From JAAYYY01 sp964579295 (GTDB lineage: Bacteria > Chloroflexota > Anaerolineae > Promineifilales > Promineifilaceae), in assembly GCA_964579295.1 (NCBI GenBank), contig CAZOGK010000003.1, positions 153,865 to 217,864 on the forward strand: a stretch of DNA of 64,000 nucleotides, read 5' to 3'. This document shows, piece after piece, positions 62,853-64,000 of the stretch. The position numbers and the translations under genes were made by a program. A model generated the notes under the pieces. The model did no database searches, had not been told where the DNA came from, and worked only from the letters and a program-made list of their open reading frames with translations. The stretch's first letter is position 1. Each line of letters begins with the position of its first letter.

Positions 62853-62867
62853 CGCCACCCCGAGCCA

Positions 62868-63797
62868 CTAGCCTTCCGGCGCCGCCGCCGGCAGCCACAG
62901 CTCAACTGCGCCGGGTATTACCTCGACCATGATGGTCTGTGGCTCCGCGCTCTCGCGTCGCTTGCGCGCGCTCGGTCGCTCGCGTACGTTCGGATGGAGA
63001 ATGCCGTCGATGTGCATGGGAAAGCCAAACCATTTCAGCTCTAGCTGCCTTCCTTGCGAGGATTCGACGCCGGGTAGCGCGTGCAGCTCTTCGCTAAACA
63101 GGCCGGCAATGTAGTTCAGGAAGCCCTGCCGCTCGGCCTCGCGAATGCGGACCACTTCAAAGAGACCATCTCCCGGATCGGCCGACGGCGCCACCTTTAG
63201 CCGCGGGCCGAAAGCGGGCGTATTGAGTACCTCGACGAAGAGATAATCGCCGCTGATGTCGGCGCCATCCAGCATCATGGCAAAGGGCTTAGAGTTGTAG
63301 CTGGGCAGAGTGCGCGTGAAGGCGCGGATAGCGCGCAGCACACTCTTCTGGCCGTCGGCGCCGTAGGCCGCCAGCGTATCGGCGTAAAAGCCAACGCCCA
63401 TCGCCTCCAGGAAATGGTCATCGCCCCATGGCGTGCGCACGTGGCCGATGTCAAACGGGCACTTGCGCGGCTGCGCCAGGCCGGCAATTAGCTGCAGCGG
63501 GTCGCCGTCGATGCCAAAGGTGCGGGCAATGTTGTTGGCCGTGCCCAGCGGCAGAATGGCGAGGCGGGCCTCGCGCCCCAGCAGCCGCAGGGCGACGGCG
63601 CGGACCGTGCCATCGCCCCCGGCGGCGACCACGAGACTGCCGTCGGCGTGGCGCAGCGCCTCCTCCAGATCCGCCTCGGCCTCGGTAGGCATGTAGCTGG
63701 GCTCATAGCCGGCGTCGCGCAGCCCCTGCTGCAAATCCTCGACCGTGTGCGTATCCGTACTGCGCGCATTGCTGTTGTAGATCAGGGTTGCTTTCAT
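62868..63797 (-). CDS. Diacylglycerol kinase-family lipid kinase
   Basis: This 309-residue protein has the catalytic-domain motifs AAGGDGTVRAVAL (GGDGT, about 59-63) and LPLGTANNIARTFGI. A C-terminal beta domain follows, with GVGFYAD and MLDGADISGDYLFVEVLN, as in DgkB/YegS/BmrU. It phosphorylates diacylglycerol or another lipid at the inner face of the membrane. GAGGGAC precedes ATG 63797. The PHP gene follows on the same strand, so the pair may be co-transcribed. Confidence 0.93.
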   Translation of the reverse strand: MKATLIYNSNARSTDTHTVEDLQQGLRDAGYEPSYMPTEAEADLEEALRHADGSLVVAAGGDGTVRAVALRLLGREARLAILPLGTANNIARTFGIDGDPLQLIAGLAQPRKCPFDIGHVRTPWGDDHFLEAMGVGFYADTLAAYGADGQKSVLRAIRAFTRTLPSYNSKPFAMMLDGADISGDYLFVEVLNTPAFGPRLKVAPSADPGDGLFEVVRIREAERQGFLNYIAGLFSEELHALPGVESSQGRQLELKWFGFPMHIDGILHPNVRERPSARKRRESAEPQTIMVEVIPGAVELWLPAAAPEG

Positions 63798-63934
63798 TGT
63801 CCCTCAGGCGCTGCAGCAGCGCCGCGTTGGTATTCGACCGACAGGCTCCATGCTACCGTTTGCCCGGGCGGCTGGCAACCACCTCGGGGCCGGTTGCAGA
63901 TATAAGGCGGGATACAATTTTGCCCGTTGCCGGC

Positions 63935-63963
63935 TTGCCCGCCGCCGTCGATGCCATTATGAT
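63935..63963 (+). promoter_or_regulatory. Promoter giving a leaderless transcript at the right edge
   Basis: TTGCCC (63935-63940) and TATGAT (63958-63963) are spaced by exactly 17 bases, and the -10 ends 6 bases before ATG 63970. Transcription should start at the ATG itself. Confidence 0.65.
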
Positions 63964-63969
63964 CGCGCT

Positions 63970-64000
63970 ATGACCGAGCAGACATCGCCAGAAACAATCA
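63970..64000 (+). CDS. Start of a gene cut by the window end
   Basis: ATG 63970 opens a frame (MTEQTSPETI...) that runs off the window. Only ten full codons are seen, so no function can be given. Support comes from the well-spaced promoter just upstream and the divergent lipid kinase gene on the other side. Confidence 0.5.
   Translation, partial: MTEQTSPETI

Overview
The window is about 64 kb of high-GC chromosomal DNA from what looks like an aerobic member of the Chloroflexota. This is an inference from gene content and order; there is no rRNA gene here to place it. Supporting clues are a YabE-type wall protein next to rsmA, lipoproteins with Thr/Pro/Ala-rich linkers, a DNA topoisomerase I with an extra N-terminal zinc ribbon, a FabL-type enoyl reductase, a small SRP RNA, and no genes for lipid A or outer-membrane assembly. 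Lipoyl synthesis and a class 2 (quinone-linked) dihydroorotate dehydrogenase fit a respiratory life. I see no prophage, transposon, CRISPR array, tRNA or rRNA. Almost all of the sequence is compact, ordinary coding DNA.

Layout. 0-4 kb: the end of gcvT, a purine-type phosphoribosyltransferase, the SRP RNA gene, a YabE-like wall protein overlapping rsmA, and a VOC protein. 4-11.4 kb (mostly minus strand): biotin carboxylase, an AAC(3)-family acetyltransferase, an enoyl-CoA hydratase, ftsH, lipA and lipB. 11.4-16.7 kb: an amidase and L,D-transpeptidase pair, a class II aldolase, an HD hydrolase and an M20 peptidase. 16.7-28.7 kb (minus strand): a fused ABC permease, degV, topA, manC, dprA, rimM, khpA, rpsP, ffh, then metK under a SAM-I riboswitch. 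28.7-35.4 kb: fabI, a 3-methyladenine glycosylase, fabL, proline dehydrogenase, an AI-2E-type transporter, a GNAT protein, a 57-residue acidic protein and radC.

35.4-47.4 kb: secreted or unknown proteins, acylphosphatase, pyrD, lepA, tlyA, a GDP-deoxyhexose reductase, a nucleotidyltransferase-like protein coupled to a clan GH-A-like glycosidase, and an isochorismatase-family hydrolase. 47.4-52.6 kb: a solute-binding lipoprotein, then a four-gene set (DUF2207 membrane protein; two-helix membrane protein with winged helix and zinc ribbon; helical protein; SPFH protein ending in an excisionase-like helix-turn-helix) closed by a strong terminator. 52.6-64 kb: a solitary DNA methyltransferase, a MoxR/DUF58/DUF4129 operon, a small membrane protein, formiminotransferase-cyclodeaminase, an M23 peptidase lipoprotein, a PHP phosphoesterase, a lipid kinase and the first codons of another gene.

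How parts work together. The SRP RNA and Ffh form the signal recognition particle; ffh, rpsP, khpA and rimM form a conserved translation/export cluster. LipB and LipA make lipoate, which the glycine cleavage H protein, partner of GcvT, needs. YabE, the amidase, the L,D-transpeptidase and the M23 peptidase all act on peptidoglycan. ManC and the GDP-deoxyhexose reductase point to GDP-mannose-derived sugars. The most interesting items are the DUF2207/SPFH-HTH module, the frequent placement of -10 boxes 6-7 bases before start codons (leaderless mRNAs), and a terminator-like hairpin at the predicted 5' end of the ffh mRNA. I did not find a clearly new defence or mobile system.
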